Shown: piece after piece, positions 27,018 through 36,194 of the stretch | Position numbering within the stretch: position 1 is the first letter of the stretch | Layout of the letters: every line of letters starts with the position of its first letter | NCBI RefSeq assembly: GCF_028561335.1 | Contig: NZ_JAQQTG010000009.1 | Span: 1,140-65,139, forward strand | Length of the DNA: 64,000 bases | From: Aequorivita todarodis | Lineage (GTDB): Bacteria > Bacteroidota > Bacteroidia > Flavobacteriales > Flavobacteriaceae | Reading direction: 5' to 3' | The notes under the pieces: model-generated | What the model saw: the letters and a program-made list of their open reading frames with translations, nothing else | The model's database searches: none | Told to the model about the DNA's origin: nothing | Translations under genes and position numbers: made by a program

Positions 27018-27899
27018 TTAGCTTGCCATTTTAAGCAACCTCCATAGCTTTTTGGAGGCCATCACGGTCACTAAACAAACAAACCCAACCACCAGCCCCA
27101 CAACAAATTCCAAAATAAAGGAAGGCAGTTGCGGCAAAAAATGGTGAAAGAAATCAACATTATGGACAAAAATTCCCCCCGAAACCAAAATTAGGGCTAT
27201 AGTACCAATAACGCTGAGGCTCTTTATTACCTTTGGAAGCGCTTGCACCAAAAAAGTGCCCAGGATTTTTAAAAACCCCTTTTCTTTTTTGCTGCGCTTT
27301 ATCAAATTATAACCCGCCTCATCCATACGTACAATCAGCATCACGATGCCGTAAACGCCTATCGTGGCCAAAATAGCAATAATGCTCACCACTATAATTT
27401 GGGTGCCGATAGGCTCCTTAACAACAGTTCCCAAAGCGATAATCACAATTTCCAGGGAAAGGATGAAATCGGTTACTATGGCAGATTTTACACGTACCTT
27501 TTCAATCGCCAAAATTTCACTTTCAGTAAGCCCTTCGTCCACAACTGAATCTTCGGAATGTGTATGCGGAAAAAAGAACTCTTGTATTTTTTCTGCGCCT
27601 TCATAGGCCAAATAAAGCCCCCCAAGAATTAAAACCACGGTTACGGCCACTGGCAGAAAGGCACTCAGCAAAAAAGCTATTGGAAGGATGATAAGTTTGT
27701 TTAGGAACGAACCTTTTGTAATGGCCAACAGGACGGGTATTTCGCGTGAAGAAGCAAAGCCCGAAGCTTTTTCGGCGTTCACCGCCAAATCATCCCCCAA
27801 AATTCCCGCTGTTTTTTTCGCAGCCACTTTGCTCATCATTGCCACATCGTCCATCAGTGCGGCTATGTCGTCCAGTATTGCGAAAAATCCTGATGCCAT
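27018..27899 (-). CDS. DUF808 (YedI-type) inner-membrane protein
   Basis: The ATG at 27899 gives 293 residues starting MASGFFAILDDIAALMDDVA, the family's conserved N-terminus; nine extra codons upstream are not needed. Other family marks are 'SKVAAKKTAGILGDDLAVNA', 'REIPVLLAITKGSFLNKLII' and 'GGLYLAYEGAEKI'. About seven hydrophobic segments follow from residue 75 to the end. DUF808 proteins (YedI in Escherichia coli) are inner-membrane proteins of unknown function. It is a monocistronic unit. Confidence 0.92.
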   Translation of the reverse strand: MASGFFAILDDIAALMDDVAMMSKVAAKKTAGILGDDLAVNAEKASGFASSREIPVLLAITKGSFLNKLIILPIAFLLSAFLPVAVTVVLILGGLYLAYEGAEKIQEFFFPHTHSEDSVVDEGLTESEILAIEKVRVKSAIVTDFILSLEIVIIALGTVVKEPIGTQIIVVSIIAILATIGVYGIVMLIVRMDEAGYNLIKRSKKEKGFLKILGTFLVQALPKVIKSLSVIGTIALILVSGGIFVHNVDFFHHFLPQLPSFILEFVVGLVVGFVCLVTVMASKKLWRLLKMAS

Positions 27900-28095
27900 A
27901 CGTTTTTTACTATAAATTTTGAGCAAAAATAAACAAGTTGCCTTGAAGAAGTTTAATTTATAGCAGCGAATTATATGGCTCGGAAAAAACTACTTCCAAA
28001 TGCTGTTTTCGCAAGGCCCAATTTAAAAGTGCTCAAATGCCATTTCTTAAGCAACGGCTCAAAATTTTGCAAGGGAAGGCCTGAAATATAAGCAA

Positions 28096-28139
28096 TTAAA
28101 AAACCAGCTTTACCTTCAACCTAAAAGGTAAAACTGGTT
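28096..28139 (-). terminator. Rho-independent terminator after the baeRF gene
   Basis: ACCAGCTTTACCTT (28103-28116) pairs with AAGGTAAAACTGGT with a single mismatch. On the minus strand it is followed by TTTTTTAATT. Confidence 0.8.
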
Positions 28140-28161
28140 GTGTAAAACGGAAAATTAATCT

Positions 28162-29235
28162 TTAATACCGCGTTATTGCACCAAATCCATTAAACTTTGT
28201 CAATTCTCCTTTCGGAAGGAAAACAACATCGCCCCCAAAATCCATATTGGCCTCAATCATTTCGTCGTAGATGTCATCGATTACTCCTGTGTCATTTCTC
28301 TCTTCATCGGAAACATATTGAATTTCACCATTTTTCATGACCGCCGGTTGAAACAGACCTTGTTCAATAAATAAGGTTTGTATTCTTCCTTCAGAAATGG
28401 CATTCCATATTTCATTGGTATCACTTAGAAATTTGTTCTCGCCCACCGCTTTTTTCAATTCTTCTTTTCGCTCGTTATTCTTTTTGACCACGTAGTCCTT
28501 CACAATCTTCCAACTTTCATCAACAATGGAATGCGCGGTATCATTGATTTTATTCTTATTTAAGAATATGTTGAAAATACTGCGTTTGTTATCGGCAATT
28601 TTCAGGTATTCATTGTGATTTTCCTCAAGGCCACAAATCAATACTGGCAACGGGTTGTCTTTTCTAACCTCATTTACCTTTTTATCGGCTTGATTGAAAT
28701 ATTCCGCGATCAAACTGGTTTGTCTTGAAGCAATTGCTGCGGCAGCCCTATTTTTGGAAAAAAATTGGGTATTCTCAATTGGAAATGGATTTCCGATTTC
28801 CCGAATAATCTTATCGTTCATGGCTTCAATTAACCTAATTTTCTCCTGGCTCAAAACCAAAATATAGTAATGGGTCTCCAAGTGCATGGCTCGTACCAAA
28901 TCGCGGGTGGCGAAGGTTTCGTCAATTACCACGCGATCTTCAACCTTTATCGGCAAACGTGTGTATTGGGCAACCTCGTCATTCACAAAAAGCATCAAGC
29001 TTTCCAAATTTTGGCTATGGTCAATTTCGGCGGCAAGCGTATTTAATTTTTCCATCAAATGTGTTGCATTGCGTTTGCTGGTATCAGCCATCAATCTATC
29101 CTCCGCTTCCTTGATTAGATTCTTAAGACGCAGACCATCATTTAGATAGTCAGGTTTTGTTCGGTGTGTAGTGGCTATAATGGTAATACAGTTTTCCGAA
29201 CGTATGTCTTTGAGTTGTTTTAATGTGATGTTCAT
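28162..29235 (-). CDS. baeRF-type protein (bacterial archaeo-eukaryotic release factor-like, family 3)
   Basis: The 357-residue soluble protein has the layout of bacterial eRF1-like proteins. The N-terminal half (about 1-130) starts 'LKQLKDIRSENCITIIATTH' and contains 'LNTLAAEID'. A strand-rich core includes 'FATRDLVRAMHLETHYYILV', with 'LSQEKIRLIEAMND' as the stop-codon/ribosome-contacting-like segment of the family. A helical region follows, and the C-terminus has 'AVMKNGEIQYVSDEERN' and 'GDVVFLPKGEL', which resembles the L7Ae-like domain with its final conserved Gly-rich loop. The GGQ tripeptide of true eRF1 is not visible. Comparative genomics has proposed that baeRF proteins act on stalled ribosomes or in ribosome hibernation; direct tests are few. 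Confidence 0.75.
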   Translation of the reverse strand: MNITLKQLKDIRSENCITIIATTHRTKPDYLNDGLRLKNLIKEAEDRLMADTSKRNATHLMEKLNTLAAEIDHSQNLESLMLFVNDEVAQYTRLPIKVEDRVVIDETFATRDLVRAMHLETHYYILVLSQEKIRLIEAMNDKIIREIGNPFPIENTQFFSKNRAAAAIASRQTSLIAEYFNQADKKVNEVRKDNPLPVLICGLEENHNEYLKIADNKRSIFNIFLNKNKINDTAHSIVDESWKIVKDYVVKKNNERKEELKKAVGENKFLSDTNEIWNAISEGRIQTLFIEQGLFQPAVMKNGEIQYVSDEERNDTGVIDDIYDEMIEANMDFGGDVVFLPKGELTKFNGFGAITRY

Positions 29236-29577
29236 CTTATTTTTTTAATTGTTCATATACAAATACGATACAGGCATCAAAAAACAGCCTGTTGTTCAAT
29301 AACTTTACCGGTCTTCCTAAATAATTTAAACCTTCGGAAGACCTCTTAAAACGGTCTATCCACAATTAGATTTCAACCGAATTATAAGATGATTAAGATA
29401 CGCAATATATCTCTGAAAAACTATGATAAAGATCAGAATGGAGTTTATTTTAAAAAAGAAATTTCTAAAACTGAAAAAGATGGATGCCTTTGTAATCCTC
29501 CAAATACTTTCTGGCCATTTTATCGTTTCAAAATTGATTAAAACATCACCGAACAAGAAACGGCAGTTCACAATTGA
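29236..29577. other. Non-coding spacer between the hydrolase and baeRF genes
   Basis: These 342 bp contain no convincing gene. GGTCTTCC (29310-29317) and GGAAGACC (29336-29343) can form a hairpin that would lie in or just upstream of the baeRF leader. The region 29400-29577 is AT-rich. The promoter for baeRF should be within 100 bp of 29235. Confidence 0.5.
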
Positions 29578-30549
29578 TTACCGGGCCTCGTCAATACTTT
29601 TCATAAAATTCACGATTTTTTTATTGACGGTAGCTGCCTGATCTACCGATAGAAAATGGCCCGAGTTGGCAATAACCTCCCCCTTACCTTTTGGTATATG
29701 TCTTTCCACTAAACGAAGTGTGTGTTCGGTATTGAACATATCGTCATCTCCAATCAAAACAAGGACGGGCATTTTTAAAGATCGCAACGAACTATTGGGG
29801 AAAGGTTTCATCTGTATTGTGAATTTGTTCAAGGAATCATTTTCCAAAGCAATGCGATACTGCTCCAAGTACCTTTTATCGAGCTTGCTCGGATCTTTTG
29901 ACAAGGTTCCCATGGTACGTTTAGAACCTTCTTCCTTGGAATAGAAGATATTGAATATGTTTTTTAACAAGTCTGTACTTGGCGGAATCCACATAAAAGT
30001 CTGGACAGGACTCAACAGGATTAAACTTCTAATATCCCTTTTGCTTTTAAGGGCTATATCCGTGGCCAGCCAGCCGCCGCGGGAGGTTCCAATCAAATGG
30101 AAGGATTCTAATTTCAGCGCCCAGAATAGCTCTTCGTACCAAGCGGTCACTTCATCAATATTTTTAAAATCGGCTGTTTTATAGGATTTTCCGGGTTCAA
30201 TTATTAAATCGATCGCAAAAATGCGGTATTGCTTTGCCAAGGCTTTGGCATTGGGGTACCACATGGTGGAACTTGCGCACATTCCGTGCAGCAGAACGAC
30301 GGGCACTCCGTCTTTTGGGCCACTCATGATTACGTGGGCTATTCCCTTTGAAGTGGTTATATAGAGTTCTTCATAAGCAACGCCCCATAGTTGAAGTGTT
30401 TTATCATAAGCATCAAAATAGGGCTTATGTGCCCTATCCGGGTGAGCAATATACTCCGGTACTTTTTTAAACTTTTCGTATTCATCCTTCTTACAGCCAG
30501 CAAAAAAGACCAATAGAACTATAAGACTTAAAAGTTTACGATACTTCAT
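29578..30549 (-). CDS. Lipid-anchored alpha/beta hydrolase
   Basis: The 323-residue product has a lipoprotein signal (lipobox FAGC, Cys 19). An alpha/beta-hydrolase fold follows: oxyanion strand 'VPVVLLHGMCASSTMWY' (about 83-99), nucleophile elbow 'GTSRGG' with Ser near 154, acid in 'LVLIGDDDMF' and catalytic His in 'VIANSGHFLSVDQA'. The triad is complete. The Arg after the nucleophile (Ser-Arg-Gly-Gly) is common in BioH- and hydroxynitrile-lyase-like members. Natural substrate unknown; a small ester or lactone is plausible. It is monocistronic. Confidence 0.87.
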   Translation of the reverse strand: MKYRKLLSLIVLLVFFAGCKKDEYEKFKKVPEYIAHPDRAHKPYFDAYDKTLQLWGVAYEELYITTSKGIAHVIMSGPKDGVPVVLLHGMCASSTMWYPNAKALAKQYRIFAIDLIIEPGKSYKTADFKNIDEVTAWYEELFWALKLESFHLIGTSRGGWLATDIALKSKRDIRSLILLSPVQTFMWIPPSTDLLKNIFNIFYSKEEGSKRTMGTLSKDPSKLDKRYLEQYRIALENDSLNKFTIQMKPFPNSSLRSLKMPVLVLIGDDDMFNTEHTLRLVERHIPKGKGEVIANSGHFLSVDQAATVNKKIVNFMKSIDEAR

Positions 30550-30630
30550 CCTTAAATATTTCGATTAAAATGTATGTGATCAATGGCAATTCTACATAAA
30601 CACGCGTAATTTCTAATTCTAAAAAAACTA

Positions 30631-30669
30631 AAAACCCACAATTCCTATAAATTTAGAAGTGCGGGTTTT
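30631..30669 (-). terminator. Terminator after the S46 peptidase gene
   Basis: AAAACCC and GGGTTTT close a hairpin whose arms extend inward with two mismatches. It lies 27 nt past the stop of the peptidase gene. Confidence 0.6.
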
Positions 30670-30695
30670 AAATGCAACAATAGCGCTGCTAAAAT

Positions 30696-32837
30696 TTATT
30701 TCGATAAAGTCAGCTCATCAATAATATGACTTGCCCCCGCGTATTTATCTATCAAAAACAGCACATAACGAATGTCAACATTGATGGTGCGCTGCAGTTG
30801 GTCGTCAAAGATAACGTCTCCGGCCATGGCTTCAATGTTGCCGTCAAAGGCCAAGCCAATCAGCTCCCCTTTTCCGTTCAATACTGGGGAACCGGAATTT
30901 CCACCTGTAATGTCGTTGTCGGTCAAAAAGTTCACGGGTAAATAACCGTCCTTGTCCGCATACTGCCCAAAATCCTTTTTTTCATACAGATCGATCAGTC
31001 GTTTTGGCATATCAAATTCATCATCCCCTGGCTGGTATTTTGCTACGGTGCCTTTTAAGGTTGTGTAATAGTTTTTAGCGGCATCATTGCGCTTGTCGGC
31101 GGGAAGCGCAATCACTTTTCCGTAAGTTAAACGCAGGGTGCTGTTGGCATCCGGATAGTATTTTTTATCGGGATTCTGAAGCCGCATACCCTGCACCATC
31201 AATCTGTAGGCTTTTTCAAAATCGTTATCCAATTGCTTTTCTTCCTCAGATTTGTAACGGTACCGTTTTACCAAATCAGTTGAAAGCTGAAACAACGGAT
31301 CGTTCTGTAAAATGGCAGCATTGGGGTTTGCCATAAAAGCCAGTATTTTTTCCTTTGTTTCGAAAATACTGTTCTTAAAAACAGTACTCACATAGGTGTT
31401 CCAGCCTGCATCCGTTTTGTTATTTGCAGCAGCAACTTCGGCTACCATAGGCGCAATATTTTTTGCTTTTGTGGAATAAAGTTTAAGCTGTGCCGCCAAA
31501 ACATCTTTTTCCAAAGGAAGGTAAAGGCCTTCGTAAAAATCATCTATTTCGGCATCTATTTTAGGCTTCAATTCCGACTGTTTTGCTTCATTCTGTTGCA
31601 GATAATAGTCAATATCGTTGCCCAAACGGTATGGAATAATCGCCATTTGGGTTCTCAACAACAGACTCAAATAGTTGTTGTGCCTGCTATTTTCATTTGT
31701 TTTATTGTAATAATTGTTGATGACCGACATTACATTCGCATACTTTTCATTGCCTTTTTTGGAAGCCCATTTCTGGAAAGCTTTTTCATCGGCGCGTTTG
31801 CTTGCTGCTGTTTTGTGCTGCTTCAGTGCATCAATCATTCCTTGGCGGTTCTTCCAATAATTTGCGGTTGAAGCATAGCTGGAAGCATAGTCAAGTTTCA
31901 CCTGCTGGTCTTTATCCATATACTTCTTCATCACATCCATAGAAGTTTTTGAAGCTTCTACCCACGCGGGATATGCATAATCCACGTTTTGCTCAATACC
32001 TCCGGCCGGCATCCAACGGTTGGTCCTTCCCGGATAGCCCATAATCATCGCGAAATCACCTTCATCAAAGCCTTTCAAACTTGTGGTCAGGTGGTATTTC
32101 GGTTTTAGTGGAACGTTGTCTGGCGAATATTCTGCAGGATTTCCGTCTTTATCGGCATATACCCTAAAAAGTGAAAAATCGCCCGTATGTCTTGGCCATT
32201 CCCAGTTGTCGGTATCTCCACCGAATTTTCCAATGCTTGCAGGAGGTGTGCCCACCAAACGCACATCGTTATAATCTTGGTAAACGAAATAGTAAAATTC
32301 ATTGCCTTGATAAAAGGACTTCACCGAAACGGTGTATTTTCCACCTTCGTTGTTTTCCTGTTCAATCTTTGCAATTTCACGGTTTATGGTCGCTTCGCGT
32401 TCAGCCTCGGTCATAGTGTCGTTCAACAAGCTTAGGATGCGTTTGGAAACATCGTCCATTCTAACAAAGAAACGCACGGAAAGGCTTTTCGGTTTTAGCT
32501 CCTCACTATGGTTGGCCGCCCAATAGCCGTTGGTAAGATAGTCATTTTCCTCGGTAGAAAGTTCGGCAATCTGGCTATAGCCGCAATGGTGGTTGGTAAG
32601 CACCAAACCGCTGTCAGATATAATTTCTGCAGTACACCCACGGTTAAACTGCACGATGGCATCCTTAAGGCTGGAATGGTTTACACTGTAAATTTCTTCG
32701 GGCGTAAGCTGTAGCCCCATTTTTTGCATATCGCGGTAGTTCAACCGTTCAATGTGCATTAAAAACCACATGCCTTCGTTGGCCTGTACGGGCAGCACGA
32801 ACGCAGCAAGTAAAAAAGAAAGAATAAAATTTCTCAT
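30696..32837 (-). CDS. S46 family dipeptidyl peptidase, DPP7-type
   Basis: The 713-residue exported serine peptidase has a signal peptide (to about residue 19), then 'EGMWFLMHIERLN', the N-terminus-binding start seen in DPP7 and DPP11. Chymotrypsin-fold motifs are 'TNHHCGY' (catalytic His near residue 84), an Asp in the central region ('GDTDNWEWPRHTGDFSLFRV'), and 'GGNSGSPV' with Ser648 by my count. Eighteen residues after the Ser comes Gly ('LAFDGN'); in Porphyromonas gingivalis the equivalent is Gly in DPP7 and Arg in the acid-specific DPP11. This enzyme should therefore prefer hydrophobic rather than acidic P1 residues. It releases dipeptides in the periplasm or at the cell surface, feeding peptide importers such as the POT transporters at 43673-47066. 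It is monocistronic. Confidence 0.92.
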   Translation of the reverse strand: MRNFILSFLLAAFVLPVQANEGMWFLMHIERLNYRDMQKMGLQLTPEEIYSVNHSSLKDAIVQFNRGCTAEIISDSGLVLTNHHCGYSQIAELSTEENDYLTNGYWAANHSEELKPKSLSVRFFVRMDDVSKRILSLLNDTMTEAEREATINREIAKIEQENNEGGKYTVSVKSFYQGNEFYYFVYQDYNDVRLVGTPPASIGKFGGDTDNWEWPRHTGDFSLFRVYADKDGNPAEYSPDNVPLKPKYHLTTSLKGFDEGDFAMIMGYPGRTNRWMPAGGIEQNVDYAYPAWVEASKTSMDVMKKYMDKDQQVKLDYASSYASTANYWKNRQGMIDALKQHKTAASKRADEKAFQKWASKKGNEKYANVMSVINNYYNKTNENSRHNNYLSLLLRTQMAIIPYRLGNDIDYYLQQNEAKQSELKPKIDAEIDDFYEGLYLPLEKDVLAAQLKLYSTKAKNIAPMVAEVAAANNKTDAGWNTYVSTVFKNSIFETKEKILAFMANPNAAILQNDPLFQLSTDLVKRYRYKSEEEKQLDNDFEKAYRLMVQGMRLQNPDKKYYPDANSTLRLTYGKVIALPADKRNDAAKNYYTTLKGTVAKYQPGDDEFDMPKRLIDLYEKKDFGQYADKDGYLPVNFLTDNDITGGNSGSPVLNGKGELIGLAFDGNIEAMAGDVIFDDQLQRTINVDIRYVLFLIDKYAGASHIIDELTLSK

Positions 32838-33421
32838 GGGTTAAAGGGAGTTTAATAATTAAAATAAGAGTTGAAAAACCTACCGAAAAGCAGTAAAATT
32901 CATCAACTTGCAAATATAATCGGATTCCCTACTTTAAAGCCTGAAACCGTTCTAAAAAGCACTGATTGCTGCAACTTTAACTTTTTGTTAAGACTGAGTG
33001 TGCGTATTCCCCGCCCTGAAAGGGAGGGGTGCCCAAAGGGCGGGGTGGGTCCTCACGGTAAAGCCAAAAAGGCTAAAAACCCCTTCCGACCCCCGAATTT
33101 TACCTTTTTGCTTAAAATTGAATTACATCCTCGGGGGCCACCCTGCCAAAAAAAGGCAGGCAGGCTTCCCCTTAAAGAGGCTTCGAACTTTAAATTAAAA
33201 TAATTTCAAGGGGAAGGAGCGCAAACTATTGCCAACGATTAAGCCCAAGTAAGTGCTCCCCGCCCTGCAAGGGAGGGGTGCCCGAAGGGCGGGGTGGGTT
33301 TACAATGTAAAGCACCAAATCGCTTCCTACACCCTGAATCATAATATTTGGCTTAAAAATAAAATCACATACGGGAGCACGTGCTTTGCGAGTATTTCAA
33401 CTTACATACTATTTCCTATCC
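32838..33421. repeat. Repeat-filled spacer with two copies of a GC-rich element
   Basis: These 584 bp hold no real gene. Two copies of a GC-rich unit (33008-33050 and 33251-33299) share the pattern CCCCGCCCTG-AAGGGAGGGGTGCCC-AAGGGCGGGGTGGGT, which folds on itself (GCCC with GGGC). Each is followed by about 100 bp of diverged but alignable sequence (GTAAAGC, CTTCC, TTGGCTTAAAA, ACATnCGGG), so a unit of about 150 bp was duplicated. A third copy lies at 36033-36088. Open frames through these repeats have translations unlike any protein and are not called. Confidence 0.75.
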
Positions 33422-34060
33422 TTAATTATATTCCTCGGCTGTTATATTCTTAATTCTTAAGAGCCGAAACCCTACAATCCCACACCATAAAAATAAAGTA
33501 AGCAGCAACAGCCTTTGCCAAAGTCCAATAAACTCCCGGGATTCCAGAGAAGCAACCAAGGCAAGCAGGAATACAAAGGAAATAAGGCACGTAAATATAG
33601 AATACTTCCATAGCGCAAAGAAGTTTTTCATTTTTTTAAACGATAAACCAAGTAAACCTGTGCCCGCAATTGCTGATAGAAAAGCAATGGGCGCGACCGT
33701 GTTGTGGATTAGGTTTTCCATTGAGCCTGCCACAGGACAGCCCACATCACAGGAAACTAGACCATCAACGGAGATTCCCAACCCAAAAACTATGATCAAT
33801 ATGGAGCCAATGGCTGCGGGTTTTTGCTTTTTAAACTCCGTCAAAATTGAAATTCCGAAGACGGCAATCAAAATTCCCGAAGGTATAAAACCCACATAGT
33901 TCATCAAAAGGGAGTTTACCGTTCCCGTGGCTCCCAATTCACTTATAAATTGATTGCTATGACTGTAGCCCAATCGCATACTTCCACAAATGACAGTCAT
34001 TACAATAAAGATTATAGGCCCCGCAATTCCGCCCAGAGCAAAAATTTTGCCTGTTTTCAT
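33422..34060 (-). CDS. DUF998 membrane protein
   Basis: The ATG at 34060 gives 212 residues (MKTGKIFALGG); a TTG two codons earlier is less likely. Six hydrophobic segments are visible with the family motifs 'SHSNQFISELGATGTVNS' near the second segment and 'GLVSCDVGCPVAGS' in the central loop, then 'HNTVAPIAFLSAIAG'. DUF998 proteins are integral inner-membrane proteins of unknown function related in layout to the PAP2/CDP-like small membrane families. Divergent from a secreted FG-GAP protein across a 162-bp spacer with a large inverted repeat. Confidence 0.85.
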   Translation of the reverse strand: MKTGKIFALGGIAGPIIFIVMTVICGSMRLGYSHSNQFISELGATGTVNSLLMNYVGFIPSGILIAVFGISILTEFKKQKPAAIGSILIIVFGLGISVDGLVSCDVGCPVAGSMENLIHNTVAPIAFLSAIAGTGLLGLSFKKMKNFFALWKYSIFTCLISFVFLLALVASLESREFIGLWQRLLLLTLFLWCGIVGFRLLRIKNITAEEYN

Positions 34061-34128
34061 ATACAATTGATTCTTAGAATACTACACCCTACAATGTACA
34101 AATTTTTGAAATATAAATTTATATCGCG

Positions 34129-34179
34129 TTGGTTTTTCACATTAGCCAATCATCATATCAATCATATTGTGAAAACCAA
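34129..34179. promoter_or_regulatory. Operator-like inverted repeat between divergent genes
   Basis: TTGGTTTTTCACA (34129-34141) and TGTGAAAACCAA (34168-34179) pair with one extra T, spaced by about 27 nt, in the 162-bp spacer between DUF998 and the FG-GAP gene. Symmetric position between two divergent starts suggests a shared operator, or a hairpin in the leader of the FG-GAP gene. Confidence 0.45.
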
Positions 34180-34222
34180 TAATAATCAATAACTTTATAA
34201 ACAATCCTTTAAAACAAACCTC

Positions 34223-35980
34223 ATGAGAAAGACAATTACGCTATTATCGGTTTTGCTGTTGGGAATAATTACAACAGGCACCGCCCAGCAACAAGGTAAA
34301 AAAGCAAGCCTAAATGAAGACGGCACTATTTCCGTGGAAACCGTTACACTACCTGAAAACTATTACAATACAGAACAAAACCAGGTATTTGACCAACTTT
34401 GGCGTTTTGGCGAACCAGCGCACCCCAACTTCAAAAACAGTCGTGGAACCACTTTGGCAGATATAGATAACGATGGTGTGGACGAAATACTCTACGGAAT
34501 ATGGAATACACTTTATGCTCTAGAAGGCAATGGCGATGTACTTTGGGAAAAACCCGTGAGCGGTACTATCCTTCTCCCACCCACGGTTGTAGATTTGGAT
34601 GGCGACGGCACATTGGAAATCATCCTAAACACTGGCGGTGTACCCAATGCAGGCCGCGTCTATCTTTTAGACCCTGTGGGCAACGACCTGCCCGGATGGC
34701 CCTTAAATTTTGACGACCATTGGATGATAAATGCTCCAGCCGCCGCAGATGTAGATGGCGATGGTGTTTTAGATATTGTAACTGGTGAGCGCGTAACTGG
34801 CGGTCAAGGTTTTGTTCACGTCATTAAAATGGATGGTACTCCCCTTAATGCCAATTGGCCTGTGGAAGTTGCCGCTACACCAGCTTTCACTCCCTCCATA
34901 GCTGATGTTGACAATGATGAAAACAATGACGTAGTGATTGCCGCCTCCAGTGCTGGAATGTATATTTTTGATAATCAAGGTGCGGTTTTTCCAAACTTCC
35001 CTGTTTTTGATGCAAATGTGAATTACTCCTACCAATCCCCTATTCTTGCAGATCTAGATGATGACGGCGATCTGGAAATAATAGGAAGCAACCACGGTAA
35101 CGCTGCCGGCTTTTACGTTATGGAACACGACGGTAGTTACAAAGCTGGCTGGCCCATCGCTCTCAGCGGTTGGACCTACTCACCAGCAACCGTTTTGGAT
35201 ATAGATACTGATGGCACTTTGGATATCTTTATGTCAGACAGAATCACTAGCGGAACACCCGGCGAAGAATTGCCTGTTATTTATGGGCTAGACCCAGACG
35301 GCAATAACCTGCCAAACTTTCCCATAGAAAAATATGGCGGCACTGAAGGCGTAATCTCCATTGCAGATGTGAATAACGACAATGTATTGGATATAATTTT
35401 TCCCAGCGTAATGACTGATGCGGCAGGCGAAGGCTTTATTCACGCTTATTCTTTAGATGGCTCAGGAGAAATAGCCGGATTTCCTTTACGCCCACACGGA
35501 TTTACATTCTTAAACGGAGCTGTTTTGGGCGATGTTGATAATGATGGCCTTTTAGACCTTACTGCAAATAGCTATACCCAAACTTTCGGATCAGGAATAG
35601 ACTCTACTTTTGTAAGCGTTTATAACCTTAATGTTCCATACAATCCAGACACCATAAAACGCAATGGTTATAAAGGCGACAATACCCGCGACGGACTTGT
35701 GGAACTTGAAATCCCTATTGGAATATCAGAGTTTGACACTGCTTCATCTATAAATATATTTCCAAACCCTTCGGAAGGAATCTTGACATTTACAATCCCT
35801 TCTGCAGTGCATAACGCAAAAGTGAAGGTTTACAGCATAGATGGAAAGATGGTTTTTTCGGAAGAAAGAAATCTGGAAACAACTTCTACTTTTAATCTGA
35901 AGCATTTAAAGAGTGGGTTGTATTTCGTAACCGTTTCGGATGGAAAGCATACTTCCACCGCCAAGTGGGTGAAGAATTAG
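34223..35980 (+). CDS. Secreted FG-GAP propeller protein with T9SS sorting domain
   Basis: The 585-residue protein has a signal peptide (to about 22, ending TGTAQ). Eight DxDxDGxxEI-type loops are evenly spaced (for example 'DIDNDGVDEI', 'DLDGDGTLEI', 'DVDGDGVLDI', 'DLDDDGDLEI', 'DVDNDGLLDL'), giving one or two seven- or eight-bladed FG-GAP beta-propellers that probably bind calcium. A type A T9SS C-terminal domain covers about 505-585 ('INIFPNPSEGILTF', 'LKSGLYFVTVSDGKHTSTAK'). It should be exported through the type IX system and attached to the cell surface. The propellers have no catalytic signature, so it is probably an adhesin or polymer-binding protein. Confidence 0.9.
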   Translation: MRKTITLLSVLLLGIITTGTAQQQGKKASLNEDGTISVETVTLPENYYNTEQNQVFDQLWRFGEPAHPNFKNSRGTTLADIDNDGVDEILYGIWNTLYALEGNGDVLWEKPVSGTILLPPTVVDLDGDGTLEIILNTGGVPNAGRVYLLDPVGNDLPGWPLNFDDHWMINAPAAADVDGDGVLDIVTGERVTGGQGFVHVIKMDGTPLNANWPVEVAATPAFTPSIADVDNDENNDVVIAASSAGMYIFDNQGAVFPNFPVFDANVNYSYQSPILADLDDDGDLEIIGSNHGNAAGFYVMEHDGSYKAGWPIALSGWTYSPATVLDIDTDGTLDIFMSDRITSGTPGEELPVIYGLDPDGNNLPNFPIEKYGGTEGVISIADVNNDNVLDIIFPSVMTDAAGEGFIHAYSLDGSGEIAGFPLRPHGFTFLNGAVLGDVDNDGLLDLTANSYTQTFGSGIDSTFVSVYNLNVPYNPDTIKRNGYKGDNTRDGLVELEIPIGISEFDTASSINIFPNPSEGILTFTIPSAVHNAKVKVYSIDGKMVFSEERNLETTSTFNLKHLKSGLYFVTVSDGKHTSTAKWVKN

Positions 35981-36032
35981 GATATACATTAGCACACCTC
36001 CATTCTCAATAATCGGGAACCGAGTAAATGAG

Positions 36033-36088
36033 TAAGTGCTCCCCGCCCTGCAAGGGAGGGGTGGGCGCGTTAGCGATCGGGGTGGGTG
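36033..36088. repeat. Third copy of the GC-rich repeat
   Basis: The unit begins TAAGTGCTCCCCGCCCTG and ends GATCGGGGTGGGTGC, like 33251-33299, but the centre is replaced by GGGCGCGTTAGCGATC. It is in the short spacer between the FG-GAP gene and rluD, where it may also act as a bidirectional terminator. Confidence 0.7.
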
Positions 36089-36194
36089 CTCTAAAATTCA
36101 GTTTCCGCAAAAACCCCTTCCGGCACACAGTAATAAAAATTTAAAAAAATGGTTGTTCCCCGAACTTTTTGGAATTTGGTGTTTATAACTTGGT

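Noticed and set aside
29423-29641. 72-codon open frame in the spacer upstream of baeRF
   Set aside because: It is AT-driven, Lys/Ile-rich, and overlaps the end of the hydrolase gene on the other strand.
32871-33453. Two open frames in the repeat-filled spacer
   Set aside because: They run through the GC-rich repeat copies, translate to similar unstructured Pro/Gly/Lys-rich text and resemble no protein.
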